Below are positions 7,148 through 15,155 of a stretch of 39,352 nt of DNA, one piece after another. The position numbers and the translations under genes were made by a program. Position 1 is the stretch's first letter, and every line of letters begins with the position of its first letter. The notes below the pieces were generated by a model, which saw only the letters and a list, made by a program, of their open reading frames with translations, ran no database searches and was not told the origin of the DNA. This DNA is from Clostridia bacterium (GTDB taxonomy: Bacteria > Bacillota > Clostridia > Oscillospirales > QAKW01), in NCBI GenBank assembly GCA_017937065.1, contig JAGBEI010000029.1, forward strand, positions 1 through 39,352. The letters run 5' to 3'.

Positions 7148-7807
7148 ATGGAAAATATACAAAAATATCTGCAAATGCTGCCGTTTTACGGCAGGCTGTC
7201 GGATACTCAGAGAAAGTATCTTGAAAACAGCGCTTTTTTGCGCCGTTATGACAAGGGTGGTTTTCTTTACGGCGGCGATAATGCGTGCCTGGGTATGATA
7301 TACATTATCAGCGGCGGCGTTCGCACTTATTTGTTATCGGAAGAGGGTCGGGAAATAACGCTGTTTCGGCTAAAAGAAGGGGACAGCTGTGTACTTTCCG
7401 CATCCTGCATTATGAGTGAAATAACCTTTGAAACACATATGGTAACAGAAACAGACTGCCGCCTGCTTATAATCGGTACTGAAGCCTTTGGACATATGGT
7501 AAATGAAAATATATATGTCAAATGCTTTCAGTATGAAATGGCTGCAAAGCGCTTTTCGGCGGTTATGTTTTCAATTCAGCAAATCCTGTTTTCAAAGCTC
7601 GACAGGCGGCTTTCCGCTTTTTTGTTATCGGAATATAAACGAACCGGCAGCCGTGTCATATATATGACTCATGAAGAAATTGCTCGACAGATAAATTCGG
7701 CACGTGAAGTAGTTGCACGCATGCTAAAGCGTTTTGCCGCCGACGGACTTGTTGAGCTCAGGCGCGGGTCGGTTAAGCTTCTTGATACAGACGGACTGGA
7801 TTTTTAA
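7148..7807 (+). CDS. Crp/Fnr-family transcriptional regulator
   Basis: 219 residues with the usual two-part layout. A cyclic-nucleotide-binding-type beta-roll (about 15-120) contains ISGGVRTYLLSEEGREITLF. A long dimerisation helix (about 125-150) leads to a winged helix at the C-terminus, with MTHEEIARQINSAREVVARM as the HTH. There is no N-terminal cysteine cluster like that of FNR, and the cAMP phosphate-binding R-S motif is not evident. The effector is therefore unknown; C48, C81 and C87 could allow redox sensing. GAAAGAGAG lies before the ATG. The next genes are a thiol/disulfide module whose presumed promoter carries a Crp-like palindrome, which makes redox control plausible. Confidence 0.92.
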   Translation: MENIQKYLQMLPFYGRLSDTQRKYLENSAFLRRYDKGGFLYGGDNACLGMIYIISGGVRTYLLSEEGREITLFRLKEGDSCVLSASCIMSEITFETHMVTETDCRLLIIGTEAFGHMVNENIYVKCFQYEMAAKRFSAVMFSIQQILFSKLDRRLSAFLLSEYKRTGSRVIYMTHEEIARQINSAREVVARMLKRFAADGLVELRRGSVKLLDTDGLDF

Positions 7808-7821
7808 TTTTTTTGATAAAT

Positions 7822-7862
7822 GTGACTTGGTCACGGAAACAAAGAGATTTTCTGTGTAAAAT
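7822..7862 (+). promoter_or_regulatory. Crp/Fnr-like site and activator-type promoter of the ccdA operon
   Basis: GTGAC-TTG-GTCAC (7822-7834) is a perfect palindrome resembling the TGTGA/TCACA arms of Crp sites. The best -10 is TAAAAT (7857-7862), and no good -35 lies 16-18 bases ahead of it. With a start near 7869 the palindrome centre is at about -41, the classical class II activator position. The family link is established knowledge; the assignment is inference. Confidence 0.6.
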
Positions 7863-7890
7863 GAATACATAAATCAAGGAGGAATATCCG

Positions 7891-8544
7891 TTGCAGTTTA
7901 TAATAACCTTTCTGGAGGGTTTGATTTCTTTTATATCTCCCTGTATGCTTCCGTTGCTGCCCTTGTATATATCATACTTTGCGGGAGGAGCGAACAAGAA
8001 ACACCGTGTGTTTTTGCGGTCAATGAGCTTTATTGCCGGTTTTACACTTGTCTTCAGCCTGCTCGGTCTTTTTGCGGGTACACTGGGGGCGTTTCTGGCA
8101 AAATACAGAACTGCGGTAAATATTGTAAGCGGTCTTATTGTTGTTGTTTTCGGTCTTTCTTATCTTGATATAATAAAGCTGCCATTTTTTAAGGGCATGA
8201 AAAGCGGCAGAACGGCAAACAGCGCTGTTTCTGCATTTTTGTTCGGAGTTGTATATTCGGTAAGCCTTACACCGTGTATCGGTGCGTTCTTAGGCTCTGC
8301 GCTTATGATGGCATCAGTGTCGGGCACGGCACTGCGCGGAGTGATGCTGCTTGTAGCCTATTCTCTCGGACTGGGCGTGCCGTTTGTTATCTCAGCCGTG
8401 CTGATCGAAAAGCTGAATTCGGCATTTACATTTATTAAAAAGCATTACAGAGTTATAAATATCTGCTGTGGATTATTCCTGATTGCAGTCGGTATACTTA
8501 TGATGTTCGGACTTATGAGTGCTGTTATGTCAGTGCTTTCGTGA
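7891..8544 (+). CDS. ccdA: Cytochrome c biogenesis protein CcdA / DsbD-like membrane thiol transporter
   Basis: 217 residues with about six hydrophobic segments, the size of a free-standing CcdA. The protein carries electrons from cytoplasmic thioredoxin across the membrane to extracytoplasmic thioredoxin-like proteins. Its redox cysteines are C18 in ISPCMLP (first segment) and C129 in SLTPCIG (fourth segment), both in the conserved helix-breaking Pro context. It starts at TTG after AAGGAGG. The stop codon overlaps the upstream region of the TlpA-like gene, which supplies the probable acceptor, while trxA nearby supplies the donor. No cytochrome c gene is in view, so a general extracytoplasmic reductive role is likelier. 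Confidence 0.93.
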   Translation: MQFIITFLEGLISFISPCMLPLLPLYISYFAGGANKKHRVFLRSMSFIAGFTLVFSLLGLFAGTLGAFLAKYRTAVNIVSGLIVVVFGLSYLDIIKLPFFKGMKSGRTANSAVSAFLFGVVYSVSLTPCIGAFLGSALMMASVSGTALRGVMLLVAYSLGLGVPFVISAVLIEKLNSAFTFIKKHYRVINICCGLFLIAVGILMMFGLMSAVMSVLS

Positions 8545-8552
8545 GGTGTATC

Positions 8553-9122
8553 ATGAAGAAAATGAAACAGAGTACAAAACTTATTATTTTGGCGTCATCG
8601 CTTGCGGTGATTATAGCCGCGGCTGTATTAGCATATAATTTTTTGGTAAAAAACTATACTCCGTACGATGATAGCTCACAAAGCGATTCTTCTCAGAAGG
8701 AAAGCGTATCCGCTCCCGATTTTACCGTATATGACAGTGAAGGGTCGCCGCTTCACCTGTCTGATTTTAACGGTAAGCCTAAGGTAGTGAATTTTTGGGC
8801 GACTTGGTGCGGGCCGTGTAAGTCGGAGCTTCCTGCGTTTGATAATATGTATAAAAAATACAAAGATAAGATTGATTTTTTAATGGTAAATCTGACTGAC
8901 GGATATAAGGAAACAGTAACAGGTGTACAAAAATTCATTGAACAAAACGGGTATACGTTTCCGGTATATTTTGATACTTCCGGAAGCGCTGCTTATACGT
9001 ACAATGTCTATTCGATACCTCAGACGGTATTTATAGATAACAGCGGAAATATATACGGTATATATCCCGGAGCCATGGATGAACAAAGGCTTGAGGGGTA
9101 TATAAACGATATTTTACAATAA
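8553..9122 (+). CDS. TlpA/ResA-like membrane-anchored thioredoxin
   Basis: 189 residues from ATG 8553; a GTG at 8541 overlapping the ccdA stop is an alternative. A signal anchor (about 9-31) is followed by a Ser/Asp-rich linker, then an AhpC/TSA-like thioredoxin fold from about 54. The active site is WCGPC with C86 and C89, and the cis-Pro lies in the YSIPQT segment. There is no lipobox Cys after the hydrophobic segment. By context it receives electrons from CcdA and reduces or isomerises disulfides outside the membrane. GAGGTG precedes the start by a short spacer of 4 bases. Confidence 0.92.
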   Translation: MKKMKQSTKLIILASSLAVIIAAAVLAYNFLVKNYTPYDDSSQSDSSQKESVSAPDFTVYDSEGSPLHLSDFNGKPKVVNFWATWCGPCKSELPAFDNMYKKYKDKIDFLMVNLTDGYKETVTGVQKFIEQNGYTFPVYFDTSGSAAYTYNVYSIPQTVFIDNSGNIYGIYPGAMDEQRLEGYINDILQ

Positions 9123-9146
9123 CATATTATAAAGGAGATTTTTACG

Positions 9147-9458
9147 ATGGCAGAAATAAAAATTACAAAGAACAATTTTGAGGCGGAGGTTATGAAGTCA
9201 GATATTCCCGTTATGCTTGACTTTTGGGCTGACTGGTGCGGTCCCTGCCGTATGCTGGCACCTGTTGTTGAGGATATTGCAAGGGAATATGAAGGCTCGG
9301 TCAAGGTCGGCAAGATAAATGTTGACGAGGAGTCGGAGCTTGCCGCGGCATTTAGAGTTGCCAGCATACCGACGGTGGTTGTAATAAAAGACGGTAAGGT
9401 TGTAAATACTTCTGTCGGCTATAAGCCGAAGGAGGAACTTGCGGCTCTGCTCGGCTGA
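9147..9458 (+). CDS. trxA: Thioredoxin
   Basis: 103 residues, full-length single-domain thioredoxin without signal peptide. The active site is WCGPC (C31, C34), with the DFWADW strand before it and the cis-Pro in ASIPTV. It is a cytoplasmic dithiol reductant and the likely electron donor for CcdA. AAAGGAG lies upstream, and the gap to the TlpA-like gene is 24 bases. No thioredoxin reductase is adjacent; the following flavoprotein belongs to the CoA-disulfide reductase type instead. Confidence 0.95.
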   Translation: MAEIKITKNNFEAEVMKSDIPVMLDFWADWCGPCRMLAPVVEDIAREYEGSVKVGKINVDEESELAAAFRVASIPTVVVIKDGKVVNTSVGYKPKEELAALLG

Positions 9459-9503
9459 TAAGCAGAAGATACGGCGTTGTTTACTGTAAAAGGAGATAAA
9501 TAT

Positions 9504-11219
9504 ATGAAAATTGTTATTGTCGGCGGTGTTGCAGGCGGTGCGTCCGCGGCGGCAAGAATCAGACGGCTCGACGAACGTGCGCAGATTATGATTTTTGAAC
9601 GCTCCGGCTTTGTTTCATATGCCAACTGCGGACTGCCTTATTATATAGGCGGCACAATAAAGGATAAAAGAGCGCTTACTCTTCAGACGCCGCAGAGCTT
9701 TTTTTCACGGTTTTCTATCGACGTCAGAGTGCTTCACGAGGTTACGCAGATAAACCGAGAGCGTAAAACGATTACTGTTATAAATCTTGAGAGTGGAGAG
9801 AGCTTTGAGGAGGATTATGATAAGCTCATTTTGGCGCCCGGCGCGCGCGCAATCCGTCCCGATATACCCAATGTTGACAGCAAGCGTATTTTCACGCTTC
9901 GTACTGTTGAGGATACTTTTAAAATAAATGAAATCATAAGCAGTAAAATGCCGCGCTCTGCTGTTGTGATAGGCGGCGGCTTTGTCGGCGTTGAAATGGC
10001 GGAAAATTTAAGCAGGCGCGGAATAAATGTTACTCTTATCGAGCGTCAGCCGCAGCTGCTGGGACAGCTGGATGCGGATATGGCAAGCTTTGTGCATGCG
10101 CATATGAAAAGTCAGGGAGTCCGTCTGCTCTGTTCAAGGACAGTCTCAGGCTTTGAGGAGAAAATCGGCGGTGCAGACGGAATAAAAGTTTTGATTGAAA
10201 ACGAGCAGCCTGTTCTGACTGATATGGTAATACTTGCTATCGGCGTTACGCCTGACAGCGCACTTGCGGAAAAAGCAGGGCTGAAGCTTGGCTTTAAAAA
10301 CAGCATTGCTGTCAATGAATATATGCAGACATCTGATGAAGACATCTACGCGGTAGGTGATGCGGTCGAAATTACAAACACAGTTACGGGTGAGAAAACA
10401 ACGGTGCCGCTTGCGGGGCCCGCAAACAAACAGGGCAGGATTGCAGCTGATAATATATGCGGTTTTCCCCGCGTATACAAGGGTACGGCGGGCGCATCGG
10501 TTGTTAAAGTATTTGATATAACAGCAGCTGCCGTCGGACTTAACGAGCGCTCCGCCGCCGGTATCGGGTATGAAAAAATTATTTTATCTCCCGCTTCACA
10601 CGCTTCATATTATCCCGGAGGAAGTGTTATGACGCTCAAGGTCATTTTTGAAAGGAAAACAGAGCGTATTTTAGGCGCGCAGATTGTAGGATTTGACGGT
10701 GTTGATAAGCGCATTGATGTTATATCCACTGCGATGCAGGCGGGTATGAAGGTGTCTGAGCTTGCCGAGCTTGACCTTGCCTATGCGCCGCCCTATTCCT
10801 CAGCTAAAGATCCCGTAAACATGGCAGGCTTTATTGCGCAGAATGTTTTGGACGGTACTGTCAAGCAGTTTTTTTATGAGGATTTGTCAGAGCTTGAAAA
10901 TGAAGATGTGATTTTGCTTGATACAAGAACGTCTGCTGAATATGAAAGAGGACATGCCGACGGATTTGATATTAATATTCCCGTTGATGATTTGCGTGAG
11001 CGCCTGTGTGAGCTTGACTCCTCTAAATCGGTTTATGTAATGTGCCAGTCGGGTCTGCGCAGTTATATAGCATGCCGTATTCTCTCTCAGAACGGCTTTG
11101 ACTGTTATAATTTTGCCGGTGGTTACCGCCTGTATGAGAGCATTAATAAAGACTGTTTCGATGTGAAAAGCAACACTTCATGCGGGGCTGAGCTTTTTGC
11201 GGCACAAAAAAATATATGA
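9504..11219 (+). CDS. CoA-disulfide reductase / NADH oxidase-like flavoprotein with C-terminal rhodanese domain
   Basis: 571 residues from ATG 9504 after AAAGGAG. The N-terminal Rossmann motif is IVGGVAGGASAAARIRR. The single active-site cysteine C42 in SYANCGLPYY is the hallmark of the CoADR/NADH-peroxidase group. A second Rossmann motif (VVIGGGFVGVEMAENL) binds NAD(P)H, and a dimerisation domain follows. Residues from about 475 form a rhodanese domain with D-T-R-T-S-A-E-Y and active-site C514 in CQSGLRS. Related CoADR-Rhd fusions reduce CoA disulfides, CoA persulfides or polysulfide. Position at the end of a thiol module fits low-molecular-weight thiol and sulfane-sulfur metabolism. Confidence 0.92.
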   Translation: MKIVIVGGVAGGASAAARIRRLDERAQIMIFERSGFVSYANCGLPYYIGGTIKDKRALTLQTPQSFFSRFSIDVRVLHEVTQINRERKTITVINLESGESFEEDYDKLILAPGARAIRPDIPNVDSKRIFTLRTVEDTFKINEIISSKMPRSAVVIGGGFVGVEMAENLSRRGINVTLIERQPQLLGQLDADMASFVHAHMKSQGVRLLCSRTVSGFEEKIGGADGIKVLIENEQPVLTDMVILAIGVTPDSALAEKAGLKLGFKNSIAVNEYMQTSDEDIYAVGDAVEITNTVTGEKTTVPLAGPANKQGRIAADNICGFPRVYKGTAGASVVKVFDITAAAVGLNERSAAGIGYEKIILSPASHASYYPGGSVMTLKVIFERKTERILGAQIVGFDGVDKRIDVISTAMQAGMKVSELAELDLAYAPPYSSAKDPVNMAGFIAQNVLDGTVKQFFYEDLSELENEDVILLDTRTSAEYERGHADGFDINIPVDDLRERLCELDSSKSVYVMCQSGLRSYIACRILSQNGFDCYNFAGGYRLYESINKDCFDVKSNTSCGAELFAAQKNI

Positions 11220-11253
11220 TAATACGGTTTGAAATTTCAGAAAGCGAAATATC

Positions 11254-11895
11254 ATGGAAAAAATTAAAATAAGAAACGAGAAAAATACAGATTATGAAGC
11301 GACGGAAATGATAATAAAAAAGGCGTTTTGGAATTTGTATGTGCCTGGATGCTCTGAGCATTATCTGGCTCATATTTTACGCTCACATGAAGATTTTGTG
11401 CCTGAACTTGACCTTGTGATTGAAGCCGATAATAAGATTATAGGTAACATTATGTATACAAAATCAAGGCTTGCAGACGAGACGGGCAATATAAAAAACA
11501 TTTTAACATTCGGACCGGTTTGTATTGCTCCCGAATATCAGCGCCGCGGCTACGGCAAGGCACTTATGGAATATTCATTTGAACGCGCAGCCGGGCTTGG
11601 ATATGAAGCGATTGTAATATTCGGCTCACCTGCCAATTATGTGGCGCGCGGATTTAAAAGCTGTAAGAAATTCAATGTATCCGTTGAAAACGGCGTTTTT
11701 CCTACCGCTATGCTGGTGAAGGAACTGAAAATCGGTGCGCTGAGCGGGCATAAATGGACATACTCCCAGAGCTCGGCTTTTGAGTTTGATGAAAATACCG
11801 CGCAGCGGTATATGGATAATGACAGTAGATTTATAAGGAAAACCTTGCCCGCTCAGGAGGAATTTTATATTTTAAGCAACTCGGTAATTCGATAA
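11254..11895 (+). CDS. GNAT-family N-acetyltransferase
   Basis: 213 residues. The acetyl-CoA-binding motif A is visible as VCIAPEYQRRGYGKALMEYS (about 88-107), and a GSPANYVARGF loop resembles YhbS-type acetyltransferases. The C-terminal part after about 150 is less typical. The acceptor substrate cannot be read from the sequence. The gene starts 34 bases after the CoADR stop with a weak ribosome site (AGAAAG), so it may be part of the same transcript. The overall family is certain and the specific function is unknown. Confidence 0.88.
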   Translation: MEKIKIRNEKNTDYEATEMIIKKAFWNLYVPGCSEHYLAHILRSHEDFVPELDLVIEADNKIIGNIMYTKSRLADETGNIKNILTFGPVCIAPEYQRRGYGKALMEYSFERAAGLGYEAIVIFGSPANYVARGFKSCKKFNVSVENGVFPTAMLVKELKIGALSGHKWTYSQSSAFEFDENTAQRYMDNDSRFIRKTLPAQEEFYILSNSVIR

Positions 11896-11928
11896 CGCAT
11901 ATATTTAAGATTTAGGAAAGGAAAAAGT

Positions 11929-12801
11929 ATGATTAATGTTGCCTTATTGCAGATGACTTCCTGTAAAACACAAAAAGAAAATTTATTAAAAGGAATAGAG
12001 TATTGCAGGCGGGCAAAGGCTATGGATGCTGATATTGCTCTGTTTCCGGAAATGTGGAGCTGCGGATATAATTTGAAAGACGATGCAGAATTTGTTAAAG
12101 CTCAGGCTGTTGATGCAGACGGAGAATTTGTCGGTGCCTTTAAATCTCTTGCTGCGGAGCTTAATATGGCTATTGCCGTTACCTTTCTTGAGTGTTACGA
12201 GCCGGCACCTAAAAACAGCGTTATTCTTTTTGACAGACACGGTAATAAAATATTGCATTATTCTAAAGTACATACCTGTGATTTCGGAGACGAAAAGCAT
12301 TTAACTCCCGGTGATAATTTCTATGTGGCGGATCTTGATACAGCTGCGGGAAATATTAAAATCGGCGCTATGATTTGTTATGACAGGGAACATCCCGAAA
12401 GTGCAAGAATTCTGATGCTCAAGGGTGCGGAAATTATTCTTGTGCCTAACGCCTGTCCTATGGAAATCAATCGGTTATCGCAGTTAAGAGCGCGAGCGTA
12501 TGAAAATATGCTTGGAATTGCCACGGCAAATTACGCATATCCGCAGCCCGACTGCAACGGTCATTCTTCTGCTTTTGACGGTATTGCATACAGAGAGGAT
12601 TTGCCTGTATCGCGTGATACAATGATAATTGAGGCAGGAGAAAATGAGGGTATATATATCGCCGCATTCCCGATAGAAAAAATGCGAAGATATTGTTTGA
12701 ATGAAGTGCACGGCAACGCATACAGACGCCCGCATTTGTACAGTGAGCTTATTTCAGAGCACATAAGCGAGCCGTTTATAAGAGATGACAGAAGAAGATA
12801 A
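11929..12801 (+). CDS. Carbon-nitrogen hydrolase (nitrilase superfamily)
   Basis: 290 residues, the usual size of a single-domain nitrilase-superfamily amidase. The catalytic triad is visible: E41 in LFPEMW, K113 in HYSKVH and C150 in MICYDRE. The enzyme hydrolyses or transfers a C-N bond in a small amide or carbamoyl compound. The substrate could be an omega-amide or an N-carbamoyl compound, and the sequence alone does not decide. AGGAAAGG lies upstream. A terminator overlaps the stop codon, so this is the last gene of its unit. Confidence 0.9.
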   Translation: MINVALLQMTSCKTQKENLLKGIEYCRRAKAMDADIALFPEMWSCGYNLKDDAEFVKAQAVDADGEFVGAFKSLAAELNMAIAVTFLECYEPAPKNSVILFDRHGNKILHYSKVHTCDFGDEKHLTPGDNFYVADLDTAAGNIKIGAMICYDREHPESARILMLKGAEIILVPNACPMEINRLSQLRARAYENMLGIATANYAYPQPDCNGHSSAFDGIAYREDLPVSRDTMIIEAGENEGIYIAAFPIEKMRRYCLNEVHGNAYRRPHLYSELISEHISEPFIRDDRRR

Positions 12802-12830
12802 AAGGGCGTATACTGCCCTTTTAATTTTTA
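12800..12830 (+). terminator. Terminator after the nitrilase-family gene
   Basis: Stem AAAAGGGC (12800-12807) with GCCCTTTT (12815-12822), then a T-rich tract with TTTTTA. It overlaps the last base pair of the TAA stop. Confidence 0.8.
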
Positions 12831-12859
12831 CATTATTTATAGAAAATTGTAAAATTATG

Positions 12860-12888
12860 TTGACAAGCGTAATAAAATGCATTAAAAT
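12860..12888 (+). promoter_or_regulatory. Promoter of the perR-rubrerythrin operon
   Basis: Consensus TTGACA (12860-12865), a 17-base spacer and TAAAAT (12883-12888). The predicted start falls inside the PerR-type box at 12893-12907. Confidence 0.8.
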
Positions 12889-12892
12889 ATAA

Positions 12893-12907
12893 TTAGAATA
12901 TTTCTAA
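12893..12907 (+). promoter_or_regulatory. Fur/PerR-type operator box
   Basis: TTAGAATATTTCTAA is a 7-1-7 palindrome with one mismatch. It is close in form to the PerR consensus TTATAATnATTATAA. It lies directly after the -10 box and 12 bases before the regulator ATG, so binding would block transcription: autorepression relieved by peroxide is the natural reading. Confidence 0.75.
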
Positions 12908-12918
12908 TAAAGGATTTT

Positions 12919-13311
12919 ATGACACGTAATTCCAAATTAATACTTGATATAATCAATAAATCAAAAGACCATATGACGGCAGAACAGCTGTATTTTTACA
13001 TACGCGAACACGGATATAAGGTGTCTTCGGCTACCGTTTATAATAATTTATCGTATTTGTATGATCAAGGCTTGATACGCAGGATTTCATCAGTTAACGG
13101 CGGAGCGGAAAGATATGACAGTACTGTTCGTCATGACCATCTTGTTTGCAAAATATGCGGAAAAATTTCTGATATGTATTTGGAAGATTTAACTTCGCAT
13201 TTTCAAGCTGAGATTAAAGAACAAATTGTGTCATATGATCTTCAAATTTATTATATATGTTCTGAGTGTCGTAAAGATTACATAAAAAACAAAAAGGAGA
13301 TTAGGAAATGA
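12919..13311 (+). CDS. perR: PerR-like Fur-family peroxide/metal regulator
   Basis: 130 residues. An N-terminal winged helix ([20 protein letters not shown]) is followed by the dimerisation domain. Two CxxC pairs, C77/C80 and C114/C117, form the structural zinc site. Candidate regulatory-metal ligands align with those of Bacillus PerR: H18, D67, H72, H74 and D85, with a one-residue shorter loop between D67 and H72. In PerR, iron-catalysed oxidation of such histidines releases DNA. AAAGGA lies before the ATG. Co-transcription with rubrerythrin (4-base overlap) and a box on its own promoter support the PerR assignment over Fur or Zur. Confidence 0.87.
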   Translation: MTRNSKLILDIINKSKDHMTAEQLYFYIREHGYKVSSATVYNNLSYLYDQGLIRRISSVNGGAERYDSTVRHDHLVCKICGKISDMYLEDLTSHFQAEIKEQIVSYDLQIYYICSECRKDYIKNKKEIRK

Positions 13312-13844
13312 ACAAGTACGCAGGAACACAGACGGAAAAAAATTTGGAGGCGGCGTTTGCCGGAGAGTCACAGGCAAGAAATAAGTATTCCTACTTTGCA
13401 TCTGTTGCAAAAAAAGAGGGTTATGAGCAAATTGCCGCGCTCTTCTTAAAAACGGCCGATAATGAAAAAGAACATGCTAAAATGTGGTTTAAGGAGCTTG
13501 CCGGACTCGGAAATACTGCTGAAAATCTCAAGGCTGCTGCCGAGGGCGAAAATTACGAGTGGACAGATATGTATGACGGCTTTGCAAAAACCGCCGAGGA
13601 GGAGGGTTTCCCGGAGCTTGCCGCAAAATTCCGTTTGGTTGCAGCCATTGAAAAGCATCATGAGGAGCGCTACCGTGCGCTGCTCAGCAATGTCGAGACC
13701 GCAAAAGTGTTTGAAAAGAGCGATGTAAAGGTATGGGAGTGCAGAAACTGCGGACATATTATTGTAGGCACAAAGGCTCCCGAAATTTGCCCGACCTGCA
13801 ATCATCCGCAAAGCTATTTTGAAATTCACGCGGAAAATTATTAA
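13308..13844 (+). CDS. rbr: Rubrerythrin
   Basis: 178 residues. An N-terminal four-helix ferritin-like domain carries the diiron ligands ([22 protein letters not shown], and a later helix with EKHHEERY). A C-terminal rubredoxin domain has two CxxC pairs, CRNCGH and CPTCNH, binding one iron. The protein reduces hydrogen peroxide to water in anaerobes, using electrons from NADH via rubredoxin-type carriers. AAGGAG precedes the ATG, which overlaps the perR stop. It is followed by an intrinsic terminator, so the operon is perR-rbr only. Confidence 0.97.
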   Translation: MNKYAGTQTEKNLEAAFAGESQARNKYSYFASVAKKEGYEQIAALFLKTADNEKEHAKMWFKELAGLGNTAENLKAAAEGENYEWTDMYDGFAKTAEEEGFPELAAKFRLVAAIEKHHEERYRALLSNVETAKVFEKSDVKVWECRNCGHIIVGTKAPEICPTCNHPQSYFEIHAENY

Positions 13845-13859
13845 TCAGCATATGTTGGC

Positions 13860-13887
13860 GAGAGCGGATTTTCCGCTCTCTTTTTTT
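13860..13887 (+). terminator. Terminator after rubrerythrin
   Basis: Stem GAGAGCGG (13860-13867) with CCGCTCTC (13873-13880), 5-base loop, then seven T residues. Confidence 0.95.
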
Positions 13888-13938
13888 GTATGTAATCGTA
13901 AGCTTTGTGCAATAACTCCCGCTATGCGGTATTTTATA

Positions 13939-13966
13939 TTGACAAAACGACTGTTTATGTTATATT
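13939..13966 (+). promoter_or_regulatory. Promoter of the yicC-remA-gmk operon
   Basis: TTGACA (13939-13944), a 16-base spacer and TATATT (13961-13966) in an A+T-rich stretch, about 30 bases before the yicC start codon. This is the only good promoter seen before a long run of tightly packed genes. Confidence 0.75.
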
Positions 13967-13997
13967 ATATATATTATTATTTATTAGGAGTAACTAC

Positions 13998-14882
13998 ATG
14001 TCTGTAAAAAGTATGACCGGCTACGGAAGGGCAAGCAGGCTGATAGACGGAAATGAAATTACCATTGATATAAAATCGGTAAATCACAGATATTTTGACT
14101 TTAATTCTAAAATATCCAAGGATTTTCTGTTTTTAGAGGAGAAAATTAAATCAGCCGTAAAAAAATCGGTTTCACGCGGAAAAATTGATTTTTATATGTT
14201 TATAAACAGCGATGCGGCGTCTGCATATGAAGTGGAGCTTAATGAGCCTCTGGCAAGAGGATATGCCGATGCACTTGAGGTAATCAGCAAGACATTAAAG
14301 ATTAAAAACGATGTTACCGCTTCTTTTATAAGCCGAATTCCTGATGTTATTACCGTCAGAAAGGCTGAAATTGATGAAGCTGAGCTTGAAAAGGCAGTGA
14401 TTTGTGTTTTGGAGGAAGCGTTGGAATCGTATGATACAATGCGTTTGACCGAAGGTGCGCGTCTTATAGACGATATTTTGGAAAATCTTAAACTTATTCT
14501 TGAGAATGTTGCAAAAATAGAAAAGCTTGCTCCGGCTTCCGTCAAGGCGTATGAACAGCGGATTAAATCAAAAATGATTGAGGCGCTTGACGGAAAAGAT
14601 TATGACCCGCAGCGACTGATTACCGAGGCTGCGATATTTGCCGACAGAATAGATGTGGGAGAGGAAACCGTCAGGCTTAAAAGCCACATTTCCCAATTCC
14701 GTTCACTTATCGAGGGCAGTACAGAGCCTGTCGGTAAAAAGCTTGATTTTATTATTCAGGAAATGAACAGGGAGATAAATACAATAGGTTCAAAATGCAG
14801 CTCCTATGAAATAACAAAACTTGTAGTAGACACAAAATCCGTAATTGAAAAGATACGTGAGCAGATACAAAATATCGAATAA
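13998..14882 (+). CDS. yicC: YicC-family endoribonuclease
   Basis: 294 residues from ATG 13998, following TTAGGAG. The N-terminus SVKSMTGYGRA is the family signature. The C-terminal DUF1732 part contains E-A-A-I-F-A-D-R-I-D and F-I-I-Q-E-M-N-R-E-I-N-T, both strongly conserved. E. coli YicC is an RNase implicated in small-RNA turnover. In Firmicutes the gene usually heads the remA-gmk-rpoZ cluster, exactly as here. The frame is open further upstream but that sequence shows no family similarity and overlaps the promoter. Confidence 0.93.
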   Translation: MSVKSMTGYGRASRLIDGNEITIDIKSVNHRYFDFNSKISKDFLFLEEKIKSAVKKSVSRGKIDFYMFINSDAASAYEVELNEPLARGYADALEVISKTLKIKNDVTASFISRIPDVITVRKAEIDEAELEKAVICVLEEALESYDTMRLTEGARLIDDILENLKLILENVAKIEKLAPASVKAYEQRIKSKMIEALDGKDYDPQRLITEAAIFADRIDVGEETVRLKSHISQFRSLIEGSTEPVGKKLDFIIQEMNREINTIGSKCSSYEITKLVVDTKSVIEKIREQIQNIE

Positions 14883-14891
14883 GAGGTAGTT

Positions 14892-15155
14892 ATGAGACTG
14901 ATAAATATCGGATTCGGAAACATGGTAAACGCAAGCCGCATGATAGCAATTATCAGCCCTGAAAGCGCGCCGGTCAAGCGAATAATTCAGGAGGCACGGG
15001 AAAACCGTGTGCTGGTTGACGCAACATATGGCAGGCGCACAAGGGCGGTTATTATAACAGACAGCGATCATGTCATTTTATCGGCTTTGCAGCCCGAGAC
15101 GGTGGCAAACCGTCTGAATGACAGCTATGAGGATGAGGATGAAGAAGATGAATAA
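14892..15155 (+). CDS. remA: RemA/DUF370 DNA-binding regulatory protein
   Basis: 87 residues. The conserved RemA start is visible ([10 protein letters not shown]), followed by [22 protein letters not shown] and a [17 protein letters not shown] segment. In Bacillus subtilis RemA is a ring-forming DNA-binding protein that activates extracellular-matrix and osmoprotection genes. The acidic tail (EDEDEEDE) is a local feature and overlaps the start of gmk. A location between yicC and gmk is the usual one. Its targets in this organism are unknown. Confidence 0.93.
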   Translation: MRLINIGFGNMVNASRMIAIISPESAPVKRIIQEARENRVLVDATYGRRTRAVIITDSDHVILSALQPETVANRLNDSYEDEDEEDE

